Assembly: GCF_000189635.1 (NCBI RefSeq)
Contig: NW_002476407.1
Span: 186,001-250,000 of the forward strand
Origin: Tetrahymena thermophila SB210
Taxonomy: Eukaryota > Ciliophora > Oligohymenophorea > Hymenostomatida > Tetrahymenidae
Direction: 5' to 3'
DNA: 64,000 nucleotides
In this document: one piece after another, positions 47,676-60,590 of the stretch
Layout: every line of letters begins with the position of its first letter
Position numbering within the stretch: position 1 is the first letter of the stretch
Position numbers and translations under genes: made by a program
The notes under the pieces: generated by a model
What the model was told of the DNA's origin: nothing
Seen by the model: the letters and a program-made list of their open reading frames with translations, nothing else
The model's database searches: none

Positions 47676-50162
47676 TCATAATATTAATATATTTCTAATT
47701 GAATTCTACAGATCTTAGCTATCAGCATCTAAGCCCTTTGCTATAACTTCACTTAATTATTTAGCCAGCTATTTAAGTTTCTTCTTTTCTAGGGTTAAAT
47801 TAATATATTACTGCATAATATGTTTCATATATTTCCAAGATTGAGCTATTGTAGGCTTTTTGTTCTTAAAATATCCTTCTGGAGCTAATTGCTCCATTGT
47901 ATCTACAACACATTTTGTAAAGCTTTCGTTTTATTTTTTATATTGCACTAAGTGTTTTATTTTTTATAAAATTTCCTCGTCATTTTCAACTTAAAGGAGC
48001 TCAATCACTTTAAATCTAAATTTTTATTCTGAGTTAAAAGTCATTCCGCTGCCTAAGTTATGAGGAGAGTTTAATTCAAAGTTATTTACTATTTTAAGAG
48101 GGTTATTATTAGGTTTAGATTCTGATTTCGAGGATCTCATGCCTGGTTAACTATGGGGTGTAGTTTTTGAAGAATTGTTATCGCTTATATTATTGCTATT
48201 AATATAACCATTACTATTGTAATTGCTCCTTTTGCTTAGATCTTTTGCTTAAAGAGCTTCTTTTAGTTTAAGATTTAAGTTTGAAATTTCTTTTTCCAAA
48301 AATTCTATCCTTTTTTACTATTCTTGTTGGATTCTTTTCTAGTTTAATCTTTCTGTTTCGTCATCTTTTAACTATTTTTTTAAGCTATATATCTCTTCTA
48401 ATTATTTTTCATTTTCTTTTTACTAATACGTTTAATTATTTTTAGTTTAAAAGGAATCGTCTACCTCTAAAATATAACTATTATGGCCTTTGATGTTAAA
48501 TTATTTATGCCCACTCTACTAGTTTTCATGCAATGAATTATAATTATTCTCTTTGACAAAGCTGCTTTTCAAAAAACTAGGGTGCTCAGATTAATGCTGC
48601 TTTTGCATATTTTTGAGCTGGTTTTTGTAAGCTGAAGAATTTGGAGTGTATGGGTCATAAGAATCTCTATTCATAAATCCTGACATATTTGAGTGATTCA
48701 AGTCTTTAATTTCACTTATGTCTGGAATTGGATCATAATGTGAATTTTAATTGAAGTGGGAAGTTGATTACCCAAATTTTTGTAGTTCTTAGTACTATTT
48801 TTATATTTCAAAATCCTTTTGTTACTTCTTAAGATAATACTCTTCTGTTTGTTTATGGTGTAGATCATAAGAATCTCTTAAAATATCTTAAAGCTTTTTT
48901 TCATGATTCTATTATTTTACTTTCATTTCATTTAATAAGTTAGATGAATCTTTCTATATGTCCAGTTATTTTAAAGCAACACTATTTGTTAAGTTATCAC
49001 CTTATTTATATTCAAAAGAAAAAGGTTATCTCTAAAACTAACTCTGAGCAATATTATTGATCTGATCTTTATTATTAAGATTATAATGAGATTTGGAGCT
49101 ATAATTAAAGTGAGGATATTTTTTTTCTTATGAAGCAGAATAAGTAAGACTATTTGCTATAGAATGTGGATAATTATTTTCTGGTAGCTATACACTATAA
49201 AAATCTGTAAGATTTCTAAAACTAGCTTATTATTAAATAGGAACAGCATTAGCATTTAAGAATTCATTATTATTGTAATTATTAGTTTGATCATTTACTT
49301 TGCTTTGATGCAAAGAAATGTTTTTTGTTCCACTAAAGTTATATTTAGAATAAGACGAAGACCTATTTTTAAGATATCTGTTTTCATCGTCTATCAAATT
49401 ATTGGAATAAGAACGTTAGTAGTCAGAATTTGATCTTAAAAATCTGGAACTATCTTTTGTAGGTGTATTTGTCAAGAAGGTGGGATGATTTTATTTTAAA
49501 GAATGATCGTCGATATTTTCTTTTTTGATAATACCATTCTTAAAATAGTAATCTACTCCAGCAGAAGATAAAGTAGGATCTTAGCTTGATTCTTAATACG
49601 CAGATTTTTCATTGAGATAAAACGGATTATTTTAGTTAGCTGTAGAATAATAATTATTTCCATCGATATATGTATCATACACTTTTTCAGTGTTTCTATT
49701 TTTATTTGCTGAAAACTAATGCTCTTGAATTTCATTTTTATCATTATTTATGTGATTTTATCCAGCTGTGAATTCATTTGTATTCACTTTGTATTTTGCT
49801 TTAAGATCACTGAGCTATTGATCTTGTAAATTGTTAAACAGAGAGGAATTTTATTAATCTATTGAAACCTTTGACTTATCTTTCATTTCAGTGCTTTTTT
49901 TGCTATTTGAAAAAAAGAAATCCTAACTAGGCATCAAGCTTCTATATTCAAATGAATCATCAATTCCATTTTTATCTTCGTTAATCCTTTATTGTTTTTA
50001 ATTTTATGGTGATTCAGTTAGCTAGAATTATTGAATTTCTTTTTCTTTGTATTGTAAATATTTTTAAATCTGAGACTGTGAAGGCATCTGAAAGGAATGC
50101 TTTAGGTCAGAAGAAACTTTATTATAGCTCCCACTTGAATTTTTTATTAATGGATCGTTCAT
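47676..50162 (-). CDS. Unrecognised 828-aa protein with C-terminal helical domain
   Basis: A single open frame with no intron, from MNDPLIKNSSGSYNKVSSDL to IRNILIL. Residues 1-520 are low-complexity, rich in Asn, Ser, Gln, Tyr and Lys with scattered Tyr-Asp-Ser words. A heptad coiled coil lies at about residues 560-650. After a Ser/Asn spacer, the last 160 residues are ordered and helical: KFRFKVIELLQVENDEEILQ, NESFTKCVVDTMEQLAPEGY, IAQSWKYMKHIMQQYINLTL, KLKQLAKQLSEVIAKGL. No family comes to mind for this domain. A long disordered arm, a coiled coil and a compact C-terminal helical domain are common in centrosomal and basal-body proteins, and the next gene upstream on this strand is SF-assemblin, but that is only suggestive. 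The gene itself is certain from frame length. Confidence 0.75.
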
Positions 50163-50499
50163 TAAAAAGTATGAGTGCTTTTTTTGTTTCTAATTTTAAC
50201 GCAAGTTTAATTAAATACAAATGTAGAATCTATTTTTATATAAAATTTTAATAAATTTTCAGCAAACAAATAAATTGAAAATTTTAATTTCTAAAAGTAA
50301 AAATTAGAAACCAACGGCTAAATTGCATCTAATAAAAAAGTATGACAGATATACACTTTTAGATTGACAAAAGATAATAAAATAGTTTAAAAAATAAAAT
50401 AAATTTAGCAATTAAAGTTTGCAAGCATAATTATTTTCTTATCAATGATAATACAAAATATATATTCAACAAATAGGAAGATAGTAATTAATATTAAAC
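50163..50499. other. Intergenic, no gene seen
   Basis: Short AT-rich spacer between the start of the preceding gene and the stop of the SF-assemblin gene, both minus strand. Confidence 0.55.
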
Positions 50500-52151
50500 T
50501 CAAAATTGGGAAGCAGTTTGAAGTTTAGAACATGTTTCTTCTAATAATGTTAAAAGATGATCTTCGGTTTCTTCTCTAATATAAAAAATAAAAAAATCAA
50601 TCAATCAAATTTAAATAAAATTTCAAATTAATTATAATGATTAATAAGTAAATAAATAAATACCTTGTCTTTTTTTCATTATCTAATTCAATTTTAACAC
50701 GATTAACTACATCCTTAAGCATATCGAATATAGCAGCTTCAGATTATTCACGTTGCTTTTTCTATGTAATAACTATTTCGTTAATTTGGCTAAGTTCATA
50801 TGTAACAGTCTTCATCATGGCTTGATCGTTTTCTTCTCTTTCTTGCTTTTCATTTTCAATGGCTCCTTCAATCTTAGGAAGATCAGATTAAAGAGTTTGA
50901 TAGAGTTCATCGATAAATTAGTTTCTAGAAAGTTGTTCCTTTGAAATTTCGTTCTTTAAGAAAGAGTACTTGTCTTCTAAGTTTCTGATGACCTTAGCTT
51001 CATAATCCTTACGAGCCTGAAAAATTATTTTTAAAATTGAAATTTAAATACTACAAATTTTTTTAATTATTGTGAATTAATAAATAAAATAGTTTTTATT
51101 TATATTAAATTTTGATTTAGTTTATTAAAAAGCATGAATCAAATTAAATTTAATATTTTTGGAAGTAAAATCTAAGGATAGCCAATAAAGTTTTTGAATT
51201 CTAAGAAATATCCTTGAATATTTTTTATTTGAAAATAAATTCAAGATGAAAAAGAAATAATTGAAATAAAAAATTATTATTATTTATTTGTGATTGATTT
51301 GTTTTAAAAAGATTATTAATTAATTAATTAGTTAATTTTTAATTAATTAATCAATTTTTCACTGTATGAATGTTTTTTTTTGTTTTTATGTGATTAAAAT
51401 AAATAATAAAAAGATAAAATTTATCAATGAATACCTCAGTTTCGCTTTCAATAGCCTAAACAAACTTATTTTCGATCTAAGCAATTTCTTAGTTGCCTTA
51501 ATCAATTTAGCTGTCATGATTTATTCTTTCTTCTTATAATACTTTTTCGAATCTAATCAGCTATTATAAAAAATAATTTATTATTTTCTTATTATAATTT
51601 ATGTACAAGCTAAGCATAAATTTGTATTCATGTTTAATCAAAGCTATAGAATTGATTAACAGCTTTGAAAAATTTAATTTAGTTTCCAAAATATTACATT
51701 TTCTCTAATGCTATTTAAAGTCTTATCGAAGTCTCCTTGTACTTCAAAAAATTATTCTTCCAAGACACATAAATGGCTTTCGGCTTGTTCAAATTTTCTG
51801 TAACGTTCAGACTCAACACCTATCTTAATTAATTCAAACAAAATTTTTATAAATAAACTCCAATTGCTTGATCTAATTCATGTTAATGTATTATGATAAT
51901 AAGTGCTTAAATAAAATAGATTTTATATTATTAGATTAAGTATGTATGTACTTGTATGCTGTTAAGCTTTTCTTGAATTTTTGAAATTCTATCATTATGA
52001 GGAGAGTTAGGAATAACTATTTAATAAAAATATAAATTATTAATAAAATGATGCTTATAATAGCTAAATCTCAGCAATGCTAATATTCTAACTATTCAAA
52101 ATTCAAAATGATTTTAAGAGGCATACATCTATTTTAGGAGTAGGAAGACAT
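50500..52151 (-). CDS. SF-assemblin (striated fibre assemblin) family protein
   Basis: Forms 2-nm filaments of striated rootlets; in ciliates members build or decorate the kinetodesmal fibres of basal bodies (family knowledge). The first exon gives MSSYSQNR, then RFIPNSPHNDRISKIQEKL, a short N-terminal head with a Ser-Pro site, followed by unbroken coiled coil to the end: GVESERYRKFEQAESHLCVL, RFEKVLQEERINHDSQI, IENKFVQAIESETEARKDYE, YSFLKNEISKEQLSRNQFID, REQSEAAIFDMLKDVVNRVK and the family-typical end EETEDHLLTLLEETCSKL. Total near 280 residues, the usual size. Five introns, with phases that join cleanly. The pattern of charged heptads, the ExExxxR words and the LLEETC ending support the family strongly. 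It lies between an unknown coiled-coil gene and the CH-domain gene. Confidence 0.88.
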
Positions 52152-52631
52152 TTCTTAACTAGGTTCGGTAGATATCTTATTTTTATTTATATTGTTTGTG
52201 TGTATCTTCTTTTTAAGAAGTAGCTTGAAATTTATTTATTTATTTATATTTTTTGATTTTATTATTAATCAATGTTTCTAAGTATTTTGTTTATTTAATT
52301 AAAAAATATCTCTTTCACCCAATTTATTTTATTTATTTATTTATTTGCTTGCTTTTTTTGTGTTTAATTAATCAGTAGGTTTTTTCTTAAGTATATCATA
52401 TGATAGGCAGATCAATTTTTGTTGGGAAACGAAAATTTAACAACTATAGTGCCATTTTAATTAAAAATGTGCTTGAAATTTAAAGGTTTGAAAAAAAAAT
52501 TTTAGCTTTTATTTCCAAAAATTCTACTGTTTTGTTAAATTTACAATTCAAATACAAGATATTAACAAGAATATTTACTAAAGAAGATAAAATTAATTCA
52601 TTTTGTTTTTAATAATTGAAATATTTTTAAA
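52152..52631. other. Intergenic, no gene seen
   Basis: AT-rich spacer with a TTTA run around 52315-52345. It includes the SF-assemblin promoter region. No frame or RNA gene. Confidence 0.55.
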
Positions 52632-55600
52632 TCAGATTTAAGCTTTAATGGGGCGGACAATACTTTTTTCCCATTCTGTTTTGTTTAAAATATAATTTTC
52701 CTTTTCTTTCTTAGAATAAAACAGCTATTCTGCTCTTTAAGGAGAAGACATCGTCATGTTATGGTTTAACAAAGATCTACTCTAACTTTTACTAAAAAGA
52801 AATAATTAATTAAAAAATTATTGTTTTTATTTGTTGATTGATATAATTACTTGAAGTTATGGTAATACTGTGTTTTTTATCTGTAGGCATATTTTAAATT
52901 ATTAAAAAGAGTAAACATGTAATTCCTTTCAGCCTCATATATTTTTTCTTCATGTTCAACTAAAGCAAAATCTACATCCCTTTTGTTTCTAATAAGGTTA
53001 AATGCTTTTCTTATATTTTATATACAGCAAGATTTCTTTTTTGGTTCTAAAATAAGGCCTTTTATTTCCTTACCTTCAAGTACTTCTACTAACTTAGCTA
53101 TAAAAATTCTATTTTCATTTCAAAAAAATTATTAAATAACTTATTATTTAATCCAATTTTTATTACCCATCTTTTATTTCTTCTATGTAGGGCTAATCGA
53201 AGTCCACTTTTGTAACAAAGTCTTCAAAACCAAGCAAGCAAAGCCATTAAAATATTTCACTCTCTTTATTTATTTATTTATAAATAAATTTTTAATAATA
53301 TTGTTAATTAATAATAATTTACCTGAGCTTTAGTAGATATTAGATGAAAGATAAGTTTAATTAAGACTTATCTTCTTAGGACTTTGCATTTCTCTTAGAT
53401 ATGATAATTCAGCACTTCTAGTATAGCTTTCATTTAAACTTTTTTGATCATTTCTGGATTCTGGTAAGTAACTATTCATTTTTCTTTAAAATAAGATTTG
53501 TTAATTATGAAAAAATAATTTTTTTGTTATTTTAATAAATTTACTGAATTGTATCAAAAGAATTGTCATAATTTATTTTGTTGTTTTGATTATACTTTAT
53601 TGGACTCACAAATTTTTTAAATAAACTATTCATTTTATTGTTAGAGCTCAACATCTAAAAATTATCATCTTAATCATTTTAATTTTTTTAAGATTAAGGT
53701 GAGAGATTTTATTAAATTGTTGATTTTTCAGCTTACGGTAAATTGCTTTAATTAAGTTATTATTTAGATTAATCAATACCAAAATTTGATAAATTCGAAG
53801 GCCTCCTTCTAAATGAAGATTATAAATCTCCTTAGCTCACTATTTGTTCACCAAAAGAACCTTATCTATAATTTCTAGGTGTAGGGAAAACATTTTGTCT
53901 ATCTGAAATTATTTGCTTGGCATTTTCAGGATCTATTTCTTTGCTTGAAACCATTTTAGAGGATTTTGATTAATTTAGTAGTTTACTTTATGGTGAAGTT
54001 GCATTTATAATTGATTTATCTTGATTCTAGGTGGAAATATTATTTCTAGAAGAAGTATAATTATAAGGAGAATTTGCTGTAATTTATCTATTAGAATCAA
54101 GATCTTCTTCTAATGCTTAAATCTTATAATTATTACTACTTGTAGTCATTTTTCTGAATCCGAGATATGGTCCATCCTTAAAATAATTAGGCTCTTATCT
54201 AGCAGGTTAGCCGTCAAAATATCTTCTAAAATCCTCTAATAATCCTAACACTACTTGCTTATTCACAACAACTAATTGTTCTTCTTTGTATGTAAAGCCT
54301 TATCCAAAATTCTAATAATTAAAAATAGATATTTAATTCAAAAACCATTATATATATATACTACATACCTTAAAGGTTTTTAGAGGAGCCAAAGCATTTG
54401 AGATATTATTAAAAGAATGTGCTTAATCTTTTGGGTGGTAGTTGACATTCTTAACCTTTCTCTTCGTAACAGTTTCTACTAAATCTACCCAAAATAATCC
54501 ATTACATAGTTTTTAATAGAATTATGTAAATATGTTTTCAACCTTTGTCTAAAAAATTTCATTCGAAAGCCATTGATTTAATGAACTCTCTAATTAAGAA
54601 ATTTCCTATTAAGAATAAGGAAGGATTTTAAATAAATTTTGCTCATAGCTATCAGATTCTTCTCCTTATAAATGTTTCTTAATAGAATAAATTATATTCC
54701 AAAAAGAATTGATACTTCCCTATAGCAAGAGCTCATAATTCTAATATTATTGATGAATCTCTACTTTATTTTCATGTAAGATTTCAAATATTAGTGATAG
54801 ATTATACCTGCATTCTTCGATCGATTAAGGTTTTCTAATTATTCCTTTTCTATCAAAAGGAATATTCCACATTCCAACTTTAAAAAGTAAAGATTGCAAA
54901 AATAATCCATTTCTAGCTTCATCCTAAAATATAAATCTTTAATCATCTTTAGTAAAAAAATTTAGCTCTCTTTCTTGATAATCAATTTCTAAAAGCCAAT
55001 GCTTACAAACTATTAAAAAATAGAAGAAATTTTTTAAATTATTTATTAACTAAATGAATATAAATACTTTTTTCAAGATTTTTATCAATTATATTTCCTC
55101 CTTTACTTGTGGCTGACTGAATTTATCTTACTGGGCTAAAAATGTTTCTCGTTTCTTCTTGTCTTAGAGTATCAACGTAGTTTTTACTTTTACCAAATAG
55201 ACTCTTGTTAGAGCTACCCATTCTACTTAGAGTTTAAGTAATATTTTGTGATGATGGTGAAATCATCTAGCCAATACTTTTTCTTTTACTTTCTAAACGA
55301 GGTGAGTGGTAAGAAGGGGAAAGTACTCTGTTACTAGACTGCAATTAATTAGATTTATTTAATAAGTCTTACTAAAGATTATAGAATTTTTCATCAGTTA
55401 CATAAAATTCTGTGGACTAGCCTAAATTATTTACATTTGTTTAATTGGGAGTTTAGTTCCCTTGCGAGATCATAAAATTACTATTTCTCTTAGTGTTTGA
55501 GTTGTTGATTTACTCTGTTCTAAATCTTGCAGTTGCTTAATTTGATGGGTGCTTTGGGGAATACATATTATTATTTTTATTTGAAGTAGGAGATTAGGAG

Positions 55601-57831
55601 CTATGGATAAAGTTATTAGTAGTCTCAACTATAAGTTTCCTATAATCTGATTACTCTTTGTAGCTATTTGTTGGCATCTAAACCATAGGAGTTCTCAAAG
55701 GACTTTTTCTTTTAAGAGCCTTACTAAATGATTGATTCTAATATGCAGTTGGAAGAGTTAGATTACTTTAATCCTTTAAGTTAGTGTCTAAAATATAATT
55801 ATTCTACATAGGAGAACCTTATCTTTTTTAATATGATTAATTTTAATTAATTTATTAGTGATAATTCTACTAAGTATTATTATTTGAGCTGGTGAATTGG
55901 CGCATTGAGATAGAGTGATTCATAGTAGATTGATTTCCTCCTATATTCTGTTTTGATGTAGAAAGTATGCTCTAATAATGACTTGGCTACATACTTAACT
56001 AAAGGTTTTGTTATGATTAAGAAAGCTTATTAGCTTTGTGCATGGAGTAACTTTCCTCTAATTTCTTTTGTTTTTAGGCTTCTTGATTAAAGCATATTTT
56101 ATCATACGAAAATTCTTTGTTTTCTCTCTAAGTGAAAGATTTCTCTAATTATTATTGCTCTGCTGTAAGCCTTTATTAATTTTATTTAAATCTTGAATCA
56201 TATGGGGATATTTTTTAGTGGCTCCAGTGCCATAAATCATCAATTAGACCCCAAAATATATTTGGGTTCCCATCTTTCAGAAAATCTATACACCACAAGT
56301 ATCTGGGGTTGAGTTTTTATTGCTGCCTCATAAAAGAGAATGCTTTGTTGAAATTAACATTAACTTATGAAGAATTTTTAGCTCCTCTAAAAATACCATT
56401 AAATAAAGGATTAGTCTTACCAGTAATTCTATTAAGGAGGTCTGCAAAAAGAGCTCCATTTTTGCCAAATTTTGCTAATCTATCTACATTCTTGGAGTCA
56501 AAATCATCTTTAATCAGAGTAATATCTACAAGCCATCTATAAAGTCTTGCTTTTGTTTCGTTATTTACAGGTATCACTTAGATAGTTTCGCCATTTTACT
56601 ACTCAATATAGTGAACATCTTTCCACCATTAAGATGACTTTTAAGAGCTTTATTTTGGATTTAGATTTTGCTAAGGGGATAAATTGCTTGCTGATTTCTA
56701 GCAGCTATTATTCTAATTATTTCCAATTAAATCATTATTTATACTTTTAATTGTCTAGATTTAATCTTATTGGTCTCTCAAATCCAGAGTAACATTTTTC
56801 CTTTTTTTACTAATTGTAGAAGTATTGGTTTGTGATTATAAGATAGAAGGAGGAATCTTAGATAAGCTAGATTCTCTATGGCTTATAGAGCTGGGTATCA
56901 TTCTATTTGAATTTTATATTTAATCATTATTTGCATTAAATTTGCTAATCTGTGAATTCACCTTTTGGTGATGAAATACTCTGCCTTGACCTTTTAAATC
57001 AGGTGTTGAGTTTGTTTGAGTTGCAAAAAGGCTAATCATATGATTAGGTGTAGAAATACTTGACTAATCTATTGACATATTATAATGCTTAATATTTGAT
57101 ATTTAGGTAATAGGCGAAACTGGTGAATTAACAGTATTCAGTCTGACAGATTACTATACTTACTGTTGCTAAAAAGCTAATTTTTCTCCTGATTAATTAT
57201 CAGGGTTATTTTGCTTTTTCAATGAAGAGATGCTAGTTTTTGAATTTGTTGGTCTAACTGAATTATTTTAGGAAGCCTTCAAATTAGGAGTGCTCGTTAC
57301 TCCTTAATTACTTCTAAGTGATTAATTTAATGGAATAAATAGTTAATTTTGATTGGTTGGCTAATGCTGTATGTTTTCTGTAATTCTTGAACTCAGAGAA
57401 TTATAATTGGAATTATCTTAATAGTTGTTTTGAATACTACTGATTTTAGATATTTCTGCAGATTACTTCTGTTTATTATTGAAAAATAAGCTGCCTGCAT
57501 TTAGGTTTGGTGAATTTTAAAACTTTTAAATCATTTAATTCACTTAAATATGCTGATTATCATCAGCTATTGTCCTTGGAGTGAATAATTTTTAAGAGCT
57601 GTTATTTTAACTTAAGACGTTTCTGCTATTTTGGTAGTTATGATTTGTTATCTGATTTAAATTTTAACTTTTAAACTGATTTTCTTGGTTTTACTCTGTG
57701 AAGAATTGCTAGTGAAAAAGACTGCTTTCACTCTTTCTTTATTACAAAGTATATAAATATTGCAACACTCTTAATTTAAATTCATTTTCCTAATTTATTT
57801 TATTCAATATTTGTCCAATTTTCTATTTCAT
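52632..57831 (-). CDS. Four-CH-domain (calponin homology) protein with long disordered linkers
   Basis: Starts MKQKIGQILNKINQENEFKL and ends WEKSIVRPIKAQI. The first 420 residues are Asn/Ser/Gln-rich. Four segments look like CH domains: CH1 (about 56210-56575) KARLYRWLVDITLIKDDFD, LFADLLNRITGK, NFNKAFSFM and LDDLWHWS-like end; CH2 (about 54700-55020) KHWLLEIDYQEREL, FLQSLLFKVG, CRYNLSLIFEILHENKVEI; CH3 (about 54210-54620) LESSLNQWLSNEIFQTKVE, LFWVDLVETVTKRKVKNV, SFNNISNALAPLKTF; CH4 (about 52890-53260) DEIFQWLCLLGFEDFV, AKLVEVLEGKEIKGLIL, CIQNIRKAFNLIRNKRDV. Long Gln/Ser/Asn linkers separate CH1 from CH2 and CH3 from CH4. About six short introns. CH pairs bind actin, single CHs microtubules; fimbrin also has four but in a compact block with EF-hands, which I do not see. 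CH1 and CH4 are the clearest; CH2 and CH3 are weaker. Confidence 0.75.
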
Positions 57832-58075
57832 TAACATAAATTACATACTTCGCACAATTGCTATGGCTACATTGAGATAATTTTTGAGGGCACATCAAAA
57901 GAAGAATCTTTAATTGCATTTAAAGCGGTAGTCATATTTATCAAAGATGAACTAGAAGCTTTTATAAATTAAAATGAAGTATTAATCATTAAATGATTCT
58001 AAGTTATATAAATAAATACTATTTTGTCTAATGACGCGAGCTATAAAATCAGGTTTTTATCTATAATAAATTATA

Positions 58076-58588
58076 TCATGAACTAGCTAACAAAAAACTA
58101 CACCTTTTTATAAAAATCAAAAATAAATAAGCTAAACTCTAATATAATAATTATATTTTATAAGCTATACCATTTTATAAATCGTTTAAAACCATCACAT
58201 TCTAGCAATCTTAGTATTAAAAGCTTCTTATCCAATCAATTAATTCATCAACAGTAAGATTATGAGAATCATTTTTGTTCGCTAATTCTCTGACCGCACC
58301 TTGAGCTAACTAATTATATTTATAAATGAAAATGCATTAAGCAGGTAGTTTGCAAATCTATAATTAACATTGTTCTTTTTCTTATTTTTAAATTAAGCTT
58401 ATTGAAATTTTTTTTATTAATGGCTGTTAATAATAGTAAATAAATAGTTTACTGCTCAAAATAAATGTTATTTAAATAAATCAAAAATTAATGCTATTCA
58501 TATTTTAATTCTTAGTTGCTAAATATTTAGTTAAAAATTCAATCTATACATATTCTTGATTCAAATTTGTATCATAGTATCCTTGCAT
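58076..58588 (-). CDS. Small unrecognised gene, model incomplete
   Basis: Two coding-looking pieces that I could not join with confidence. The first begins MQGYYDTNLNQEYVQIEFLT and continues KYLATKNQN before a TGA. The second, 150 bases on, reads KLPAQCIFIYKYNQLAQGAV, then RELANKNDSHNLTVDELIDW, IRSFQYQDCQN. The second looks like a helical domain with a helix-turn-helix feel around LTVDELIDWI. Past the QN the frame stays open to a TGA at 58076, but composition becomes noncoding, so the protein probably ends earlier through another splice. I do not recognise it. Total would be roughly 100-130 residues. A gene is likely present; its boundaries and start are uncertain. Confidence 0.4.
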
Positions 58589-59278
58589 AGTTTAAGGAAT
58601 AAACTTTTTCGTCTTTATCTATCTATTTATCTATATAAAAATTTATTTTTTGGAATATTAGATACTATATTAAAATACTAACAAATATATCTTTACAAGT
58701 TTTATTGAAGTGCTTTATTTTATTGAAATTGCAAGAAAGTACAGACTTGAATAGAATCAATATATGTATTTACTTGTAAATTAAATTGAAATTATAATTT
58801 ATTTTGCAGATAGTATAAATTATCTATCTATTTGTTTATTATTGACTTGCTATTGAGTGATGAACGAACTGGACTTTTTCGTTAAAATCAGTTTTAATTT
58901 TAAATATTTGCACCAAAAGAATTAATTTGAATTTTAAAATAAAATAAATTTATTAATTTAATATAATATTCAACATATCTTTTACATTAAATTTTTATAG
59001 ACACAAAGATTGAATTTTTTAAAAATTGCAATCGTACAAAAACAAACAAATAGTTTCCAAATTAAAAAAGTAATTGTTTATAGTTTTGAGTATTTTAGAT
59101 TGATATTAATAATATTATTATTTTTTAGGAGATATTAATTAATAAATGCTTGAAAGATTAAAGATATTTTAATAATGATAAGGTTATATATAGTATATTT
59201 CATTTTTATGTTACAAAGTAGCTATTTACATTTTATCTCTTTTTAAATTATTTATTTTTCCTGCTTAATTATTGTCAT
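58589..59278. other. Intergenic, no gene seen
   Basis: AT-rich spacer between two small minus-strand genes, with TATC-type tetranucleotides near 58617-58635 and 58820-58835. Nothing else supported. Confidence 0.5.
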
Positions 59279-59704
59279 TCATAATTCACTTTAATCGTTT
59301 TAAATATATTGCCTTTCATAGTAGTTTCCTGAGAAGTTAAATCTATCGCTGTAAATATCTTAATCTTTATTTTCAATTTTATAATGCTCATAAAGGTCTT
59401 CAGTTGGTTAATTAAATTGGTTACTATTATTATTATTTGAAGATATTATTTGCATTTACCTTTATTATATTTAATTTTATCTTCGCGGAATTTGCATATT
59501 TTCGAAACTGCTTGATTGATATTCATCTAAAAACGAATCTTATATAGAAGAGCTACTATCTTGGCTTTTTTAAGTTTAAGTTGGGGTTCCAATTTATTCT
59601 AAAAATCCTAAACTGTACAAAGAGATTTCATAACTTCTCTTGCTAGTAGAGTAATTTTAAGCCTATTCACTTTTATTGGAATCCACACACAAAGTACATC
59701 CCAT
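59279..59704 (-). CDS. Small Met-Gly-Cys protein, 141 aa, probable dual acylation
   Basis: Single open frame from MGCTLCVDSNKSEQAQNYST to QSEL before TGA. The start Met-Gly-Cys with Cys at positions 3 and 6 and Ser/Asn following is the pattern for N-myristoylation of Gly2 plus palmitoylation of nearby Cys, so the protein is probably membrane-anchored (inference). The rest is polar: YEISLYSLGFLEQIGTPTQT, SSSSIQDSFLDEY, Asn run, then a Tyr-rich acidic end (EDLYEHYKIENKDQDIYSDR, NYYERQYIQND). No enzyme domain, membrane helix or coiled coil. I do not recognise it. Codon content and the intact frame support a gene; it is head-to-head with the IQ-motif gene, about 890 bases apart. Confidence 0.65.
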
Positions 59705-60590
59705 TTTAACTTCTTGAGATATTTAGAAATCTTTATCTTTTTATTCTAAATTAATTTTTATATTACTTACTTTTTATCAATATCCTTATTTTTTAAATTA
59801 AGCAAAATAGTTAATATATGCTGCAATCAAATATCTACGTCATTATTGTAATAACACCTTTTTATTTATTAAATTAGATAATTGCAAAAATTGTTCGATT
59901 ATTATGTTTTATTATCAATAAATGTAATTTATATTTAATTTAGCAAAATTTTTCATAAGTAAATGTAAATTTAAGTAAGTTAATTTTTAAAAGAATTTTT
60001 TTAAAATTACATTTTTAATTTTTTTTTTTGTAATATTTATAAAAAAGAAACAACTAAGACCATTAAATTTACATAAATTATGTAACAAAATAAGTAAAAA
60101 ATAAAAATATTTGTTCTATAAAATTGATTTAAAAAAAAAATAATTATTAAAAATAAAAAAAATAGACAATATTGAAAAGTAAAAAATAAAATTTGTTAAA
60201 AAATAATTTTTCTAAAGATATATTTAAAGAAAAATGATCAAAATATGAAAATATAATATAATGGCAATGTTAGTTATTTTTTATAAATCAATAACTGTTA
60301 TAGTAGTAAAAAAAAGAAAATGCACTGATTAAATCGAAGATTAAATAACATTATATATAGATGATTTTCAAATGCTCCAAAACATTCAGTAAGAATATAA
60401 AAATAATTGATTGTTGTTATTAATTATTTACTTTCATATATATAATTCGAACTAACTATGTTAACTAAACTAATTATCAAACTAGAAAATAATAGTGCTT
60501 GATAAGAAAGTATATCTTAGTAAAAAAAGATAAACTAGCTTTCAAATAATAACAAGCAAAAACTACTCAAATTTAATCAAATTATTAAAA
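59705..60590. other. Divergent intergenic region
   Basis: About 890 AT-rich bases between the starts of two divergent genes; both promoters must lie here. Long A and T runs, no distinct element or RNA gene. Confidence 0.5.
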
